Positions 7,884-16,990 are shown, counted from the stretch's first letter. The stretch is 33,893 bases of DNA from Desulfobacterales bacterium S7086C20 (GCA_001751075.1 MAVP01000010.1:1-33893); one strand, 5' to 3'. Notes: generated from the letters alone by a model not told the origin. Made by a program: numbers and translations.

Positions 7884-9783
7884 AAACTTGGCGTATCGTA
7901 TGGGAAAGCTGTTTCACGGAAAAGGGTTTCTGAATAAATCCATTACAACCACGGGCCAATATTTCGCTGGCTTGCCCTTCGATACTATATCCACTTGAAA
8001 GAAGTACTTTGGCTTCTGGCCGGATCTCCTTTATTTTGTCGTAGGCCTCACCACCACCCATATCCGGCATGATCATATCAAGGATAACCATGTCAATTTC
8101 ATCTTTGTTCTTTTCATACACATCTACCGCTTCCTTGCCGTTTCTTGCCAGCAATACTCTATAACCCATTTCTTCCAGGATCTCTTGACCAACCTCAATG
8201 ATCATCTCCTCATCATCGACAAGGAGTACCGACTCTGTTCCTCGCATAAGGGTAGTTTGAGATTCCTGTCGCTGCGGAACCTTCTTTTCTGAGGCTGGGA
8301 TAAAAACACTAAGTGTGGCGCCTTCCCCCTTCTTGCTGGTGACGTCAATAAAACCTCCATGGTTCTTAACAATGCCATAAGCTGACGCGAGGCCAAGGCC
8401 GGTACCTCTACCCATTTCCTTGGTAGTAAAGAATGGTTCGAATATCCTGCGTTGTGTTTCTTCGTCCATACCCACGCCATTGTCTCTAACAGAAAACTTC
8501 ACGTATTTGCCGGGTTCCACACTAAATGGCCTGGTGTCATCATCTCGCAATTCCACATTCCTGGTTTGAATGTATAACTCTCCCACTTCAGGCATTGCAT
8601 GTCCGGCATTGACATACATATTTAACAAAACCTGTTCTATCTGGCCTCGGTCCACTTCCAATGTCCAGATGTCTTCTTCATAATCTGTGTGGATCTTTAT
8701 CTCTTTTTTGGTTCTTCCAAACATTTGGATGGTCTTGTGGACCAATTCATTCATGTCGGTCGCCTTAACCTCGTATTTGCCTCCTCTAGCGAAGCCAAGC
8801 AGTTGCTTGGTAAGGCCGGCCCCACTTTCGACAATACTCTCTATCCCCTTGAGGTGTTCATAATAAGGGTGGTCTGGGTCAATATTTAAGAACATCAAGG
8901 ATGTTCGCCCCTGGATACCCATAAGCAGGTTGTTAAAATCATGTGCAACGCCCCCAGCAAGTGTGCCTATGGCTTGCATCTTCTGGGCCTGCGTGAGCTG
9001 TGTCTGCAATTTCCGTTGCTCAGTGATATCTTTGAGGACACCTACAATCCCGACGATGTTTCCTTCCGAATCAAGGTTGGGAGCACCACTCATGCTAAAA
9101 AGCCTGAAAGTGTCATCCTTGTGCACCAATGTGCATGACGTGTCCGTAATTGTTTCGCCACCTTCTTTCACGCGCTTGAAAAGTTCTCGGTAACGGTCAG
9201 TCACACCGTCTCGAACAAAATCGGCAAACCCCGCGCCTATTATCTCATCTGATTTATGTCCCAAGATTTTTTCCCACGCAGGATTGACATAAGTGAACAT
9301 CCCGTCTAAGCTCAAAGTATAAATGATATCCGGAGAGCTATTGACCAAATCCTGATACCGCCTTTCAGAAAAGGCCAGTTTCTCGCTGATGATACTATAT
9401 TCTTTTTCCAATGTTTTCTGGTCAACAGCATTTCGCACCCTTTTTAGTAATTCCTCAAACTCAAACGGCTTCCTGATATAATCGTAGGCCCCTTTCCTCA
9501 GCGACGTTATGGCAGAATTTAAAGAGGCATGACCAGTTATAATAATAACTAGTGTGCCAAGGCCTTTCTGCTTGATATAATCCATAATCTCGAGGCCATT
9601 CATGTCAGGCATGATGATGTCCAAGAGAACAAGATCAATATTGTTTTGGGCCAGGTGTTCCAAGGCCCCTTGACCACTATGAACCGTTCGGGTTTCATAG
9701 CCCTCATTGCTGAGGAGAACCTTCAAGCTGTCACACATACGCACTTCGTCGTCCACTATCAGGATTTCAGGTGTGTAGGCCAT
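7870..9783 (-). CDS. Hybrid sensor kinase: REC-PAS-HisKA-HATPase-REC
   Basis: A soluble 637-residue two-component protein. The N-terminal receiver (about 1-120) has the acidic pair IVDDE and phosphoacceptor Asp55 in [14 protein letters not shown] domain (about 145-260) contains [13 protein letters not shown]. The kinase core has H-box [10 protein letters not shown]-box [13 protein letters not shown]1 DNGVGMD and G2 GTGLGLA, and a second complete receiver (about 520-635) has Asp in [10 protein letters not shown]. The H-box type (HDFNN) is that of hybrid kinases. The listed ORF starts at a TTG overlapping the upstream stop; the ATG at 9783 with AAGGGGG before it is a better start. The gene follows the HDOD kinase by 14 nt, so the first receiver may accept phosphate from that kinase. 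No transmembrane segments are seen. Confidence 0.92.
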   Translation of the reverse strand: MAYTPEILIVDDEVRMCDSLKVLLSNEGYETRTVHSGQGALEHLAQNNIDLVLLDIIMPDMNGLEIMDYIKQKGLGTLVIIITGHASLNSAITSLRKGAYDYIRKPFEFEELLKRVRNAVDQKTLEKEYSIISEKLAFSERRYQDLVNSSPDIIYTLSLDGMFTYVNPAWEKILGHKSDEIIGAGFADFVRDGVTDRYRELFKRVKEGGETITDTSCTLVHKDDTFRLFSMSGAPNLDSEGNIVGIVGVLKDITEQRKLQTQLTQAQKMQAIGTLAGGVAHDFNNLLMGIQGRTSLMFLNIDPDHPYYEHLKGIESIVESGAGLTKQLLGFARGGKYEVKATDMNELVHKTIQMFGRTKKEIKIHTDYEEDIWTLEVDRGQIEQVLLNMYVNAGHAMPEVGELYIQTRNVELRDDDTRPFSVEPGKYVKFSVRDNGVGMDEETQRRIFEPFFTTKEMGRGTGLGLASAYGIVKNHGGFIDVTSKKGEGATLSVFIPASEKKVPQRQESQTTLMRGTESVLLVDDEEMIIEVGQEILEEMGYRVLLARNGKEAVDVYEKNKDEIDMVILDMIMPDMGGGEAYDKIKEIRPEAKVLLSSGYSIEGQASEILARGCNGFIQKPFSVKQLSHTIRQVLDGN

Positions 9784-9797
9784 ACCTACCCCCTTAT

Positions 9798-11963
9798 TCA
9801 AGATACTTGTTGCAAATTTACCGGCAAAACAATATCAAAGACTGTGCCGGATTCTTTGTCACTTTTGCAAGTAATTGTCCCGTTCAATTCCTTTACAATG
9901 TTATACACCACTGACAAACCCAAGCCGGCATGTTGCCCTTTCTTGGATGTGACAAAAGGTTCAAAAAGCTTGGCTTTTACGGCATCAGGAATTCCGGGGC
10001 CATCATCACTTATGGTGATCCTCACAGATTTACAAGCCTCTTGTAGCCCTTCATAGGACTTGTCTGTAAGCGCTTTTGGACAAGACTCCGTAGTAATGTA
10101 TAGGTTCCCACCGGAAGAGATGGATTCTGCCGCATTTTTTATAAGGTTGATAAAAACCTGCTTCAGACTGTTTTTTTCCGAAAAAATGGTCGGCAAGGAA
10201 GGCTCCAAATTAAGTTTGACATCTATCTTAGACTCCAGCATGACAGATTCCCGAATCAACTTGACAAGGTCAGACAATAGCGCATTCACATCAACCGGTT
10301 CAGTTTGTCTGGCTTCCGGTTCGGAAAAATCGGATAACTTGCGCACGATGAGTGCTACACGATCAAGCTCTTCACTGATAATTCGCAGTTGTTCTTGGAC
10401 CGGATCCTCATCGGGTAATTTCAAGCTAAGAACCTTAACATAGTTCTTGATGATCCCCAGGGGATTGTTTACCTCGTGGGCTACTTTACTAGCGACAGCC
10501 GAAGCTGCTTCCAAACGTTCAGATTGTACCAGTCTTGCTTGTGCTTGTCTTACGCCATCGGCATATAAGGCCAGGGCCGCTTGGCCGGCAAGCATGGACA
10601 ACAGGTTCATGGAATTATGTAGACTGGAGGCATGCGCTTGTTCCATTCCCAAGACTATGACGCCGACAGGTCGCCTATGGGCAATCATCGGCAAACACAA
10701 TATCCCATCCCCTCCCACCAGGCGAATGAGCTGACTGTCAATGATAGCAAGGTCAACTTCTTTGAAGTAACCCAAAGAGTCTAACGGCTTTTTTTGTTCA
10801 ATGCATTGAACTGGCAGGCAATTTGTGGTTTCTAAAGGAATCCTCAGTTCTTTTATGCGATCATCCCCAATTGCCCCCGAGCCTTCCTCTCCCACGAGAG
10901 CGTTTTTCTTTGTGTCATAAAGCAAGAACAAGACATTATTTGCATCCAACAAAATCTGAAACCCCTGTTTCACGACTGCCAAGATAGACCGCTTGCCATA
11001 GGCTTCCAAAAGGTTTTGTAGAGTGCCCTGGAGCAAGGCAAAATCCTTGACACTGCGTAGCAAGTCTACTTCTTCTTGATGTTCAACATCAGAACGACTT
11101 TCAGGGGACTCCTGGGACTTGATTTCCATGCCCAATGATTGTGCTATTTGTCCGGCCTGCTCATTGTTTTCCGATATAAGTTGTTCAACGTCTAAACGGG
11201 TAAATGCGAAAAGCTTGTCTGCGGCTTCGAATCTGACATTGTCTTCTCCAACCGAGTCTGTTGTCAAGACATTGGCCAGAAAAACGACCTTGACCAACGG
11301 TAGCGCATCCAAGATTTTCCCCGCCGATTCATGATGATAGAGAACGGCATCCGCCATAAAGGACTGCAGGTGCCATTTCCCGATCATCCATGCTCCAACC
11401 TCTGAATGCGTAATCCCGAGCTGATTCGTTTCAACCATAGGCAAATCGGTTTTGGCTTTTGAGGATTGCAGGACCTCGGCATATTCTCTTGGAAAGTTCA
11501 CCCAAAGGACCAATTTCCCAATATCGTGGAGAAGTCCAGACAAAAAGGCCTCCTCGGCAGAACTGTAGGAGGTCTTTTTTGCAATCAATTTGGCCATGCT
11601 GGCACATAGCAAACAGTGCCGCCAAAATGACTTCAGGTTAAAAATACCATTCCCTCTTGCCGCACCAAATACCTGGAACACCGCAGCGCTTACAGCAATG
11701 TTCTTGACGGCATCCGTGCCAAGTAAGAGCAAGGCCTGTTCAATGCTGGTTATTCTCGTAGGCAGGCCATAATGGACAGAGTTGATCATCTTCATGACCT
11801 TGGCACTTAAAGAGGAGTCTTTGTCAATTATCTTGGATATATCCTTTACAGTGACTCCTTGGTTGTTACAAGCATTGATGAGTTTGAGAAGAATATGCGG
11901 AAGTGTGGGTAAATTCTTGGATGTCTTAATCTTGTTAAGTACGGATTTGGTCTGTGGTTTCAT
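9798..11963 (-). CDS. HDOD-GAF sensor histidine kinase
   Basis: A soluble 721-residue kinase. HDOD domain: about 10-280, opening with SKNLPTLPHILLKLIN and retaining the His-Asp pair LLHDIGK (146-147). GAF-like domain: about 315-470. HisKA: phospho-accepting His496 in VAHEVNNPLG. HATPase: N-box INLIKNAAES (606-615), G1 DDGPGIPD and G2 GLGLSVV. HDOD domains are usually non-catalytic relatives of HD-GYP c-di-GMP phosphodiesterases and act as signalling modules. The gene is the first of a two-gene operon with the REC-PAS-kinase-REC gene, which probably receives its phosphate. The upstream region (11964-12354) carries a long hairpin and repeat elements but no clear promoter by eye. The signal sensed is unknown. 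Confidence 0.92.
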   Translation of the reverse strand: MKPQTKSVLNKIKTSKNLPTLPHILLKLINACNNQGVTVKDISKIIDKDSSLSAKVMKMINSVHYGLPTRITSIEQALLLLGTDAVKNIAVSAAVFQVFGAARGNGIFNLKSFWRHCLLCASMAKLIAKKTSYSSAEEAFLSGLLHDIGKLVLWVNFPREYAEVLQSSKAKTDLPMVETNQLGITHSEVGAWMIGKWHLQSFMADAVLYHHESAGKILDALPLVKVVFLANVLTTDSVGEDNVRFEAADKLFAFTRLDVEQLISENNEQAGQIAQSLGMEIKSQESPESRSDVEHQEEVDLLRSVKDFALLQGTLQNLLEAYGKRSILAVVKQGFQILLDANNVLFLLYDTKKNALVGEEGSGAIGDDRIKELRIPLETTNCLPVQCIEQKKPLDSLGYFKEVDLAIIDSQLIRLVGGDGILCLPMIAHRRPVGVIVLGMEQAHASSLHNSMNLLSMLAGQAALALYADGVRQAQARLVQSERLEAASAVASKVAHEVNNPLGIIKNYVKVLSLKLPDEDPVQEQLRIISEELDRVALIVRKLSDFSEPEARQTEPVDVNALLSDLVKLIRESVMLESKIDVKLNLEPSLPTIFSEKNSLKQVFINLIKNAAESISSGGNLYITTESCPKALTDKSYEGLQEACKSVRITISDDGPGIPDAVKAKLFEPFVTSKKGQHAGLGLSVVYNIVKELNGTITCKSDKESGTVFDIVLPVNLQQVS

Positions 11964-12121
11964 TTCCCGGCACCGTAAATCAGACGGACCTTCAGTTTGT
12001 GAAATCCTATCCCTGTCAGGTATTATAATACTCTAATTGGTAGCTGTGTGTCAAACTTTTGAGATGAATGATTTTTCAAGAGTGGGGGTAAATAATGTTT
12101 CGAGGAGTTTGTGAATATAGG

Positions 12122-12156
12122 TCTCTGCTTGGAATCGAAGAGATTCCAAGCAGAGA
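12122..12156. repeat. Perfect 15-bp stem hairpin upstream of the HDOD kinase
   Basis: TCTCTGCTTGGAATC, a 5-nt loop, and the exact reverse complement follow one another. Neither strand has a T-run after it, so it does not look like a simple terminator. It lies about 160 nt upstream of the HDOD kinase start. Confidence 0.6.
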
Positions 12157-12162
12157 TGCGAG

Positions 12163-12202
12163 TTAGTGTCCATCCACGAACCGTCAAAAACCGACGGACA
12201 CT
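12163..12202. repeat. Repeat-end relic with inverted arms (TTAGTGTCCATCC type)
   Basis: TTAGTGTCCATCCACGAA recurs, inverted, at 17161-17180. Here it faces GGACACT at the other side, with a small inner stem CCGTC/GACGG. It looks like a very short or deleted element of the family at 12209 and 16991. Confidence 0.45.
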
Positions 12203-12208
12203 GACGTA

Positions 12209-12353
12209 AGTTTCCAATTCAGAAATGAGCAGTTTTTTCTCTGAGCAAGGCCGCACAAGGGTTTACGCCGAGGCGTAATCCTCGTACGTCGCAGGCGAAA
12301 ACCCGCGGAGAACGCAGCTCAGAGGGAAAAAGGCCATTTCTGGATGGAAACTA
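12209..12353. mobile_element. MITE-like element, family A/B, copy 1 (about 145 bp)
   Basis: The left end AGTTTCCAATTCAGAAATG and the inverted right end (AGTTTCCATCCAGAAATGG on the other strand) form imperfect terminal inverted repeats that run on through T-rich tracts to CTCTGAGC. The centre has GAGGCGTAATCCTC followed by GTACGTCGC. No ORF. The right end abuts the adk stop codon. It is inverted relative to the copy at 16991. Confidence 0.75.
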
Positions 12354-12354
12354 G

Positions 12355-13035
12355 TTAATCCTTCAGCCTCGACATCAATTCTGCCGTTACTTCTTGTACG
12401 CCAGGAGCCCCGTCAAGGATAATATATTTGATTTTCCCCTCTTTCTCGGCCAGAGCCTTGAAATAATAAGCTGCGGCCATGGTTCCGGTTTCTGTGTCGT
12501 AGTAGATGCCATGACGCTTGTTTATGGCTTCTTCATCCTGATCGTCAGAACGAGTTGATAGCTCGCCCCCACATACCCGGCACTTATCACCATCCGGTTT
12601 AATAGCATCTATAAAGATATTATTCGGATGGTTATTGTCGTTTGCGCAAAGCCTACGTCCCATGATTCGATTCTTCGCAATTTCTCTGTCAAGAATTACC
12701 TCAACAACAATACTCAGATCTAGACCTGAGGCCTTAAGAGCCTCATCCAGTTTTGTGGCCTGCTCTTTGTTTCTAGGAAATCCATCCAAAAGCCAGCCGT
12801 TCTTGCAATCATCTTGCTGTAAACGTCCCAGAATCATTGGAATAGTAATCTCGTCAGGCACCAACTCACCACGATTAATATACTCCTTTGCCTTGAGACC
12901 GATCTCTGTTCCTTTCCCAATATTCTCCCGGAAGATCGCACCTGATTCAATGTGTGGAAGATTGTACTCTTTCTTCAAGATTGCTCCCTGCGTCCCTTTG
13001 CCGCTGCCGTTGGGTCCAAACATCAAGACATTCAT
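12355..13035 (-). CDS. adk: Adenylate kinase
   Basis: Adk interconverts ATP + AMP and 2 ADP in the cytoplasm. The P-loop GPNGSGKGTQG is at residues 8-18, the NMP-binding DGFPRN motif is near residue 85, and the LID opens with GRRLCAND. At 226 aa it is slightly longer than the common 214-217. The LID (about 125-165) carries LCAND...KCRVCGGEL, so three Cys plus an Asp or His could bind zinc in place of the polar LID network of E. coli. AAAGGAGAG precedes the ATG. A TTGACA lies about 110 nt upstream, but its best -10 is at suboptimal spacing. It is transcribed divergently from rplM. The stop TAA directly abuts the repeat element at 12209-12353. Confidence 0.95.
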   Translation of the reverse strand: MNVLMFGPNGSGKGTQGAILKKEYNLPHIESGAIFRENIGKGTEIGLKAKEYINRGELVPDEITIPMILGRLQQDDCKNGWLLDGFPRNKEQATKLDEALKASGLDLSIVVEVILDREIAKNRIMGRRLCANDNNHPNNIFIDAIKPDGDKCRVCGGELSTRSDDQDEEAINKRHGIYYDTETGTMAAAYYFKALAEKEGKIKYIILDGAPGVQEVTAELMSRLKD

Positions 13036-13165
13036 AAAACTCTCCTTTCTTTTTGTAGCAATTCACAAGCCAGAACTAAGGGCTTAACCATATGTACTAG
13101 AATGAGTCACCTATAAGAATTAAACCGATTTGTCAAGAAGATTGAGTGGTGTTGCAACTTTTCCC

Positions 13166-13194
13166 TTGACAGAATCTACCGTCCCGGCTACAAA
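13166..13194 (+). promoter_or_regulatory. Sigma-70-type promoter for rplM-rpsI
   Basis: TTGACA, a 17-nt spacer and TACAAA lie about 50 nt before the rplM start codon. The -35 is perfect and the spacing ideal. Transcription should begin near 13201. Confidence 0.7.
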
Positions 13195-13208
13195 TAACAG
13201 TTTAGTTG

Positions 13209-13227
13209 TTTCGTGAGGCTTACGAAA
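13209..13227 (+). promoter_or_regulatory. Leader hairpin just upstream of the rplM ribosome-binding site
   Basis: TTTCGT, a 7-nt loop GAGGCTT, then ACGAAA form a perfect 6-bp stem at the predicted 5' end of the transcript, followed at once by the Shine-Dalgarno. Ribosomal protein leaders often hold autoregulatory sites, so this is a candidate L13 or S9 binding site (inference). Confidence 0.4.
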
Positions 13228-13244
13228 TAGAGAGGGTCAAACAT

Positions 13245-13673
13245 ATGAGAACATATAGTGCAAAACCGCAGGAACTGCAAGAACAATGGTTCGTAATTGA
13301 TGCCAGGGAGCGTATTTTGGGAAGATTGGCCAGCTTCGTTGCTACTCGTTTACGTGGAAAGCATAAACCTATTTATACACCTCATGTGGATACAGGCGAC
13401 TATATCGTCGTAGTTAATGCCAACAAGGTTGCTCTTAGTGGCAGAAAATGGGATACAAAAATGTATCACCGTCACAGCGGCTATATGGGAGGCTTAAAAT
13501 CAAGGACCGCCAGCGAGCTTTTGGAAAAACGCCCTGAGGACTTGATCCTTCATGCGGTTCGCGGAATGCTTCCCAAAAATCGGCTGGGACGCAAGATGAT
13601 CAAGAAACTTAAAGTCTATGCCGGCTCTGATCACCCCCATTCGGCACAGCAACCTCAACCCTTGGAATTTTAG
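13245..13673 (+). CDS. rplM: 50S ribosomal protein L13
   Basis: L13 is an early-assembly protein of the large ribosomal subunit. The sequence from [10 protein letters not shown] through WFVIDA, GRLAS and GMLPKN is typical, and the 142-aa length is exact for the family. The ORF track starts 13 codons earlier, but the homologous start and the GAGAGGG ribosome-binding site favour the ATG at 13245. It is first in the conserved rplM-rpsI operon, with rpsI 16 nt downstream. Confidence 0.98.
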   Translation: MRTYSAKPQELQEQWFVIDARERILGRLASFVATRLRGKHKPIYTPHVDTGDYIVVVNANKVALSGRKWDTKMYHRHSGYMGGLKSRTASELLEKRPEDLILHAVRGMLPKNRLGRKMIKKLKVYAGSDHPHSAQQPQPLEF

Positions 13674-13689
13674 GATATAGGAGTGTCTC

Positions 13690-14079
13690 ATGCCAGAAGT
13701 CTATTATGGTACCGGAAAAAGGAAAACAGCCATAGCCAAGACATGGCTTAAGCCTGGAAACGGGAAAGTTACGATTAACAAGCGCGACATTGATGATTAC
13801 TTTGGCAGAGAAACTGCCAAGATGGTTGTAGAACAACCTATGGTGCTCACCGATACTCATGGAAGCTTTGACGTTACTGTAAGTGTGGCAGGTGGTGGTA
13901 TTTCCGGGCAAGCTGCAGCTATCCGGCATGGTATTACCAAGGCATTGCTCACTGTTAATCCGGAGTTTAGACCGATACTTAAGAAGGTTGGTTTTATAAC
14001 GCGTGATTCGAGGATTAAGGAAAGGAAAAAATACGGCCAAAAAGGTGCGCGTGCAAACTTTCAGTATTCAAAACGCTAA
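13690..14079 (+). CDS. rpsI: 30S ribosomal protein S9
   Basis: S9 is a small-subunit protein whose C-terminal tail reaches the P-site tRNA. The 129-residue sequence shows [11 protein letters not shown] at the start, the [15 protein letters not shown] segment in the middle and the conserved basic C-terminus [17 protein letters not shown] precedes the ATG. It is the second gene of the rplM operon. Confidence 0.98.
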   Translation: MPEVYYGTGKRKTAIAKTWLKPGNGKVTINKRDIDDYFGRETAKMVVEQPMVLTDTHGSFDVTVSVAGGGISGQAAAIRHGITKALLTVNPEFRPILKKVGFITRDSRIKERKKYGQKGARANFQYSKR

Positions 14080-14126
14080 TTGATCAATATCTTTTCATAT
14101 GTCCCAAACAAGGAGGTGAATCGATT

Positions 14127-14351
14127 GTGGCCAAAGAAGAACCGATTGAAGTAAGTGGAAAGGTCATCCAAGATCTGTCACACGGCAATTACAAGGTCGA
14201 GCTTGAGAATAACCATCAAATACTTGCTCACCCTTGCGGGAAAATGCGGAAATACTCTATAAAGATCCTTCCTGGAGACAACGTAACTGTGGAACTTTCA
14301 CCATACGACCTGACGCGAGGGAGGATTACATACCGATATAGTGGCCAGTAG
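14127..14351 (+). CDS. infA: Translation initiation factor IF-1
   Basis: IF-1 is a one-domain OB-fold protein that occupies the ribosomal A site during initiation. The 74 residues include IEVSGKVIQ, the GKMRK motif and the closing [17 protein letters not shown]. The start codon is GTG with a very strong Shine-Dalgarno (AAGGAGGTG) 8 nt away. Its position after rpsI rather than in the main secY/rpmJ region, plus some divergence (for example [13 protein letters not shown]), suggests it may be a second IF-1 paralogue; that needs the rest of the genome. Confidence 0.95.
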   Translation: MAKEEPIEVSGKVIQDLSHGNYKVELENNHQILAHPCGKMRKYSIKILPGDNVTVELSPYDLTRGRITYRYSGQ

Positions 14352-14476
14352 GACAAGAAAGATTTTTCGTCGAGATTTAAGTTTTCCCATGTTCTCTTGC
14401 CACTTCTGACAACCCGCCCATTTATCCCAGCTCACTCCAGTCAATTCATACCCAAGAAAGTTTGCGGAGGTCCAAG

Positions 14477-15520
14477 ATGGTTATTAAGGCAGCGGTTATT
14501 GGGGCAACAGGCTATGCAGGCGCAGAATTGGTCAGACTCCTGTCAGGCCATCCTCATGTAGAGATAACATTGCTTGCCTCTCGTCAATATGGGGGTATTC
14601 CTTTTTCGGATGTGTATCCTGCCATGAGTGGAATTGTAGACCTAAGATGTAGGAATCTCAGCAATGAAACAAGTCTTGAGGGAACAGATATAGTATTTAC
14701 CGCCCTTCCCCATAAAGCCTCCATGGGTATAGTGCCCGGTCTTATCGATCAAGGTCATAAGGTAATTGATCTCAGCGCAGATTTCAGATTTCAAGATCCT
14801 GCTAATTATGAGAAATGGTACGAAGTCCATCAAGCAAAGGATTTACTTCAGTCAGCCGTCTATGGGCTTCCCGAGATCTATGCTGCCGACATCCAAAAGG
14901 CTTCTCTCATAGGCAACCCTGGCTGTTATCCTACAAGCGTTCTCCTACCTTTGCTGCCTCTGGCAAAGGAGAGTTTTGTCGATCTAGACAATATCATTGC
15001 AGATTCAAAATCGGGCACAAGTGGCGCGGGACGATCGCCAAGCCTGGTAACTCATTTTTGCGAAGTCAATGAAGGCTTTATGGCATACAAGGTAGACGAA
15101 CACCGACATAACCCGGAAATGGATGAAGTCCTAAGCCTTTTTGCCAACCGAGACATTCACATAACCTTCACGCCCCACCTGGCGCCCATGACACGGGGAA
15201 TGCTTACCACACTCTATGTTGGACTAAAAAGTCCGGTTACCACCGAAAACGTTATTTCCTGTCTCGGCTCCTTTTATGCGAATAAGCCATTTGTTCGGAT
15301 ATGTCCCGCTGGTCGGGTCCCAAACACCATGCATGTAAAAGGTACAAACTATTGTGACATTGGTGTAAAGGTAACCCAACAGTCTCAACGACTTATCATG
15401 GTTTCTGTTATTGACAATCTAGTAAAGGGCGCTTCGGGGCAGGCAGTACAGAATATGAACATTATGTTTGGACTTCCGGAAACTGCGGGTTTGACCCAAG
15501 TTCCGTTTCCTGTTTGTTAG
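14477..15520 (+). CDS. argC: N-acetyl-gamma-glutamyl-phosphate reductase
   Basis: ArgC reduces N-acetyl-glutamyl phosphate to the semialdehyde with NADPH in arginine biosynthesis. The 347-residue protein has the N-terminal dinucleotide motif GATGYAGAELVRLL, the catalytic Cys in GNPGCYPTS (about residue 149), and the conserved EHRHNPEM and HLAPMTRGM segments. The ORF track begins at an upstream TTG; the ATG at 14477 with GGAGG 6 nt before it is the likely start. No other arg genes are adjacent. A 13-bp hairpin follows the stop by 4 nt. Confidence 0.97.
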   Translation: MVIKAAVIGATGYAGAELVRLLSGHPHVEITLLASRQYGGIPFSDVYPAMSGIVDLRCRNLSNETSLEGTDIVFTALPHKASMGIVPGLIDQGHKVIDLSADFRFQDPANYEKWYEVHQAKDLLQSAVYGLPEIYAADIQKASLIGNPGCYPTSVLLPLLPLAKESFVDLDNIIADSKSGTSGAGRSPSLVTHFCEVNEGFMAYKVDEHRHNPEMDEVLSLFANRDIHITFTPHLAPMTRGMLTTLYVGLKSPVTTENVISCLGSFYANKPFVRICPAGRVPNTMHVKGTNYCDIGVKVTQQSQRLIMVSVIDNLVKGASGQAVQNMNIMFGLPETAGLTQVPFPVC

Positions 15521-15524
15521 GAGG

Positions 15525-15560
15525 CAAGTAAAAATAAGTTGTATAAGTTATTTTTACTTG
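15525..15560. repeat. AT-rich hairpin between argC and truA
   Basis: CAAGTAAAAATAA and TTATTTTTACTTG are exact inverted copies around a 10-nt loop. The stem is AT-rich and not followed by a clear T-run, so a terminator or processing role is uncertain. TTGACGACTT at its edge resembles the end of the 235-bp element family. Confidence 0.55.
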
Positions 15561-15576
15561 ACGACTTAGTCTTCGA

Positions 15577-16335
15577 ATGCGGCAAAACCTCAGACTTACC
15601 ATAGAATACGACGGCACGAATTATCACGGCTGGCAACGACAGAAGAATGCTTCAACAGTTCAGGGAACGATTGAGGCTGCTATAGAAAAGATGACGGAAC
15701 AATCCGTCACCGTCATAGGGTCCGGGCGTACCGATGCCGGAGTCCATGCCCAGAACCAGATAGCTCACTTCTCAATTGACTCAAAACTCACTTCCGAGAT
15801 CTTCAAAAAGGGGCTCAACAGCCTTGTTCCTGCAGATATAGTTATCAAGGATTGCCAGGCGGTCGATGACTCATTTCATGCACGATATGACGTTTCCAGC
15901 AAGGTCTACAACTATCATATCCTGAATCGCCCCTTTCCCACAGCCCTTTTTCGGCATTATGCCTGGCATATCAAAAAGGAACTTGATCTCAACACTATGA
16001 GGGAAGCCATGCTTCACCTTAAAGGCACACACGATTTTTCAGCCTTTGAGGCCACTGGCAGCCACAGGTCAAACCCCGTCCGTAACGTTATGAATGTTAG
16101 TTTACACACAAAAGGCTCAAGCGGGCATTTAGTTTTTAGCATCGAGGCAAACGGGTTTTTGCGGTGTATGGTTCGCAATATCGTGGGAACCCTGGTAGAC
16201 ATAGGGCTTGGAAAGACTTCGCCGACGGATTTTTGCGACATTCTCCATTCAAAGAATCGCACACAGGCTGGTGCAACAGCCCCTTCTCAAGGACTGTTTT
16301 TAAAAGAAGTTAAATACGAAGGTGGTAACATATAA
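15577..16335 (+). CDS. truA: tRNA pseudouridine synthase A
   Basis: TruA makes pseudouridine at positions 38-40 of tRNA anticodon arms. The 252-residue sequence shows the family opening IEYDGTNYHGWQRQ, the catalytic Asp in GSGRTDAGVHA (about residue 52), and RNIVGTLVDIG and the AGATAPSQGLFL closing motif. No good Shine-Dalgarno precedes the ATG; translation may depend on coupling or on the upstream hairpin. It lies 56 nt after argC on the same strand. Confidence 0.97.
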   Translation: MRQNLRLTIEYDGTNYHGWQRQKNASTVQGTIEAAIEKMTEQSVTVIGSGRTDAGVHAQNQIAHFSIDSKLTSEIFKKGLNSLVPADIVIKDCQAVDDSFHARYDVSSKVYNYHILNRPFPTALFRHYAWHIKKELDLNTMREAMLHLKGTHDFSAFEATGSHRSNPVRNVMNVSLHTKGSSGHLVFSIEANGFLRCMVRNIVGTLVDIGLGKTSPTDFCDILHSKNRTQAGATAPSQGLFLKEVKYEGGNI

Positions 16336-16339
16336 ATAT

Positions 16340-16358
16340 CCGGGTCCAGAGGGCCCGG
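16340..16358 (+). terminator. GC-rich hairpin after truA (possible terminator)
   Basis: CCGGGTCC, a 3-nt loop and GGGCCCGG form an 8-bp stem with one G-T pair just after the truA stop. Only a short CTTT follows, so a classic intrinsic terminator is not certain. Confidence 0.4.
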
Positions 16359-16417
16359 CTTTGGTCACCCCTGGAAGGGGATTGTTTGTGGGCATCCTTC
16401 TGTGTTGGGATGGTTGG

Positions 16418-16485
16418 ATTGGTTCAATTAGTTAAGTTGGTTCCATTGGTTAACCAATAAAACGAATCTAACAAATGTAACCAAT
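16418..16485. repeat. Long imperfect palindrome centred on GGTTAACC
   Basis: Two 34-nt arms, rich in TTGGTT units on one side and AACCAA on the other, match at about 26 of 34 positions around a perfect TTGGTTAACCAA core. It fills much of the 232-nt gap between truA and archease. It could form a cruciform or RNA hairpin, or be the remains of a repeat. Confidence 0.55.
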
Positions 16486-16567
16486 ACAACAGTTTGCTAC
16501 GGAAAACGCCTCGGCAGAGCCGATTGTCTCTGGCCTGGCCCTCAAGGACCAGGTTTCTAAGAATATT

Positions 16568-16987
16568 ATGAACCGCAGGTACAAATACATAGAACATACC
16601 GCAGATTTGGGGTTTAAGGCTTATGGAATCACCGTTGAAGAATTGTTCGTCAATGCCGCCGAGGCTCTGTTTGAAGTACTAGTCGCACTCGACAGCGTCC
16701 GGGCAAGAGACAAACGTATCATTCATGTCGATTCCATAGACCTGGAAACCTTAATGGTTAGCTGGCTGAACGAACTCCTCTACCACTTTGAAATGGACGG
16801 CTTTCTTCTGCAAAGATCTCAAATTGACAAGATGGCCAGTTGTTCCCTTCAAGCAACAGTGTGCGGAGAAAGCATAGACCCGGCACGTCATGAAATAAGA
16901 ACGACCATCAAGGCGGCTACTTATCACCAACTTTATGTAAAGCGACTCAACGATCTCTGGGAAAGCCGGGTCTTTTTGGATCTATAA
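16568..16987 (+). CDS. Archease (RtcB activator)
   Basis: Archease is a small protein that helps the RNA ligase RtcB load GMP and turn over many times. The 139 residues match the family: opening YKYIEHTADLGFKAYG with the metal-binding Asp, the middle LVSWLNELLYHFE-like stretch (here LMVSWLNELLYHFEMDG), and C-terminal IKAATYHQLYV and the final VFLDL. RtcB is the next gene, so this is a functional pair. A 143-bp repeat element sits between them, starting 3 nt after this stop, which separates genes that are normally close. Confidence 0.95.
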   Translation: MNRRYKYIEHTADLGFKAYGITVEELFVNAAEALFEVLVALDSVRARDKRIIHVDSIDLETLMVSWLNELLYHFEMDGFLLQRSQIDKMASCSLQATVCGESIDPARHEIRTTIKAATYHQLYVKRLNDLWESRVFLDL

Positions 16988-16990
16988 GCT

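Noticed and set aside
10060-10734. Long plus-strand ORFs (127 and 95 aa) opposite the HDOD kinase gene
   Set aside because: Antisense shadows of a clearly conserved kinase.
12355-13035. Unusual Cys-bearing LID of adk as a novel feature
   Set aside because: Cys-bearing LID domains are a known adk variant, so it is only noted in the annotation.
16400-16500. CRISPR-like or tandem repeat from the TTGGTT units
   Set aside because: The units are irregular and arranged as one palindrome without spacers.
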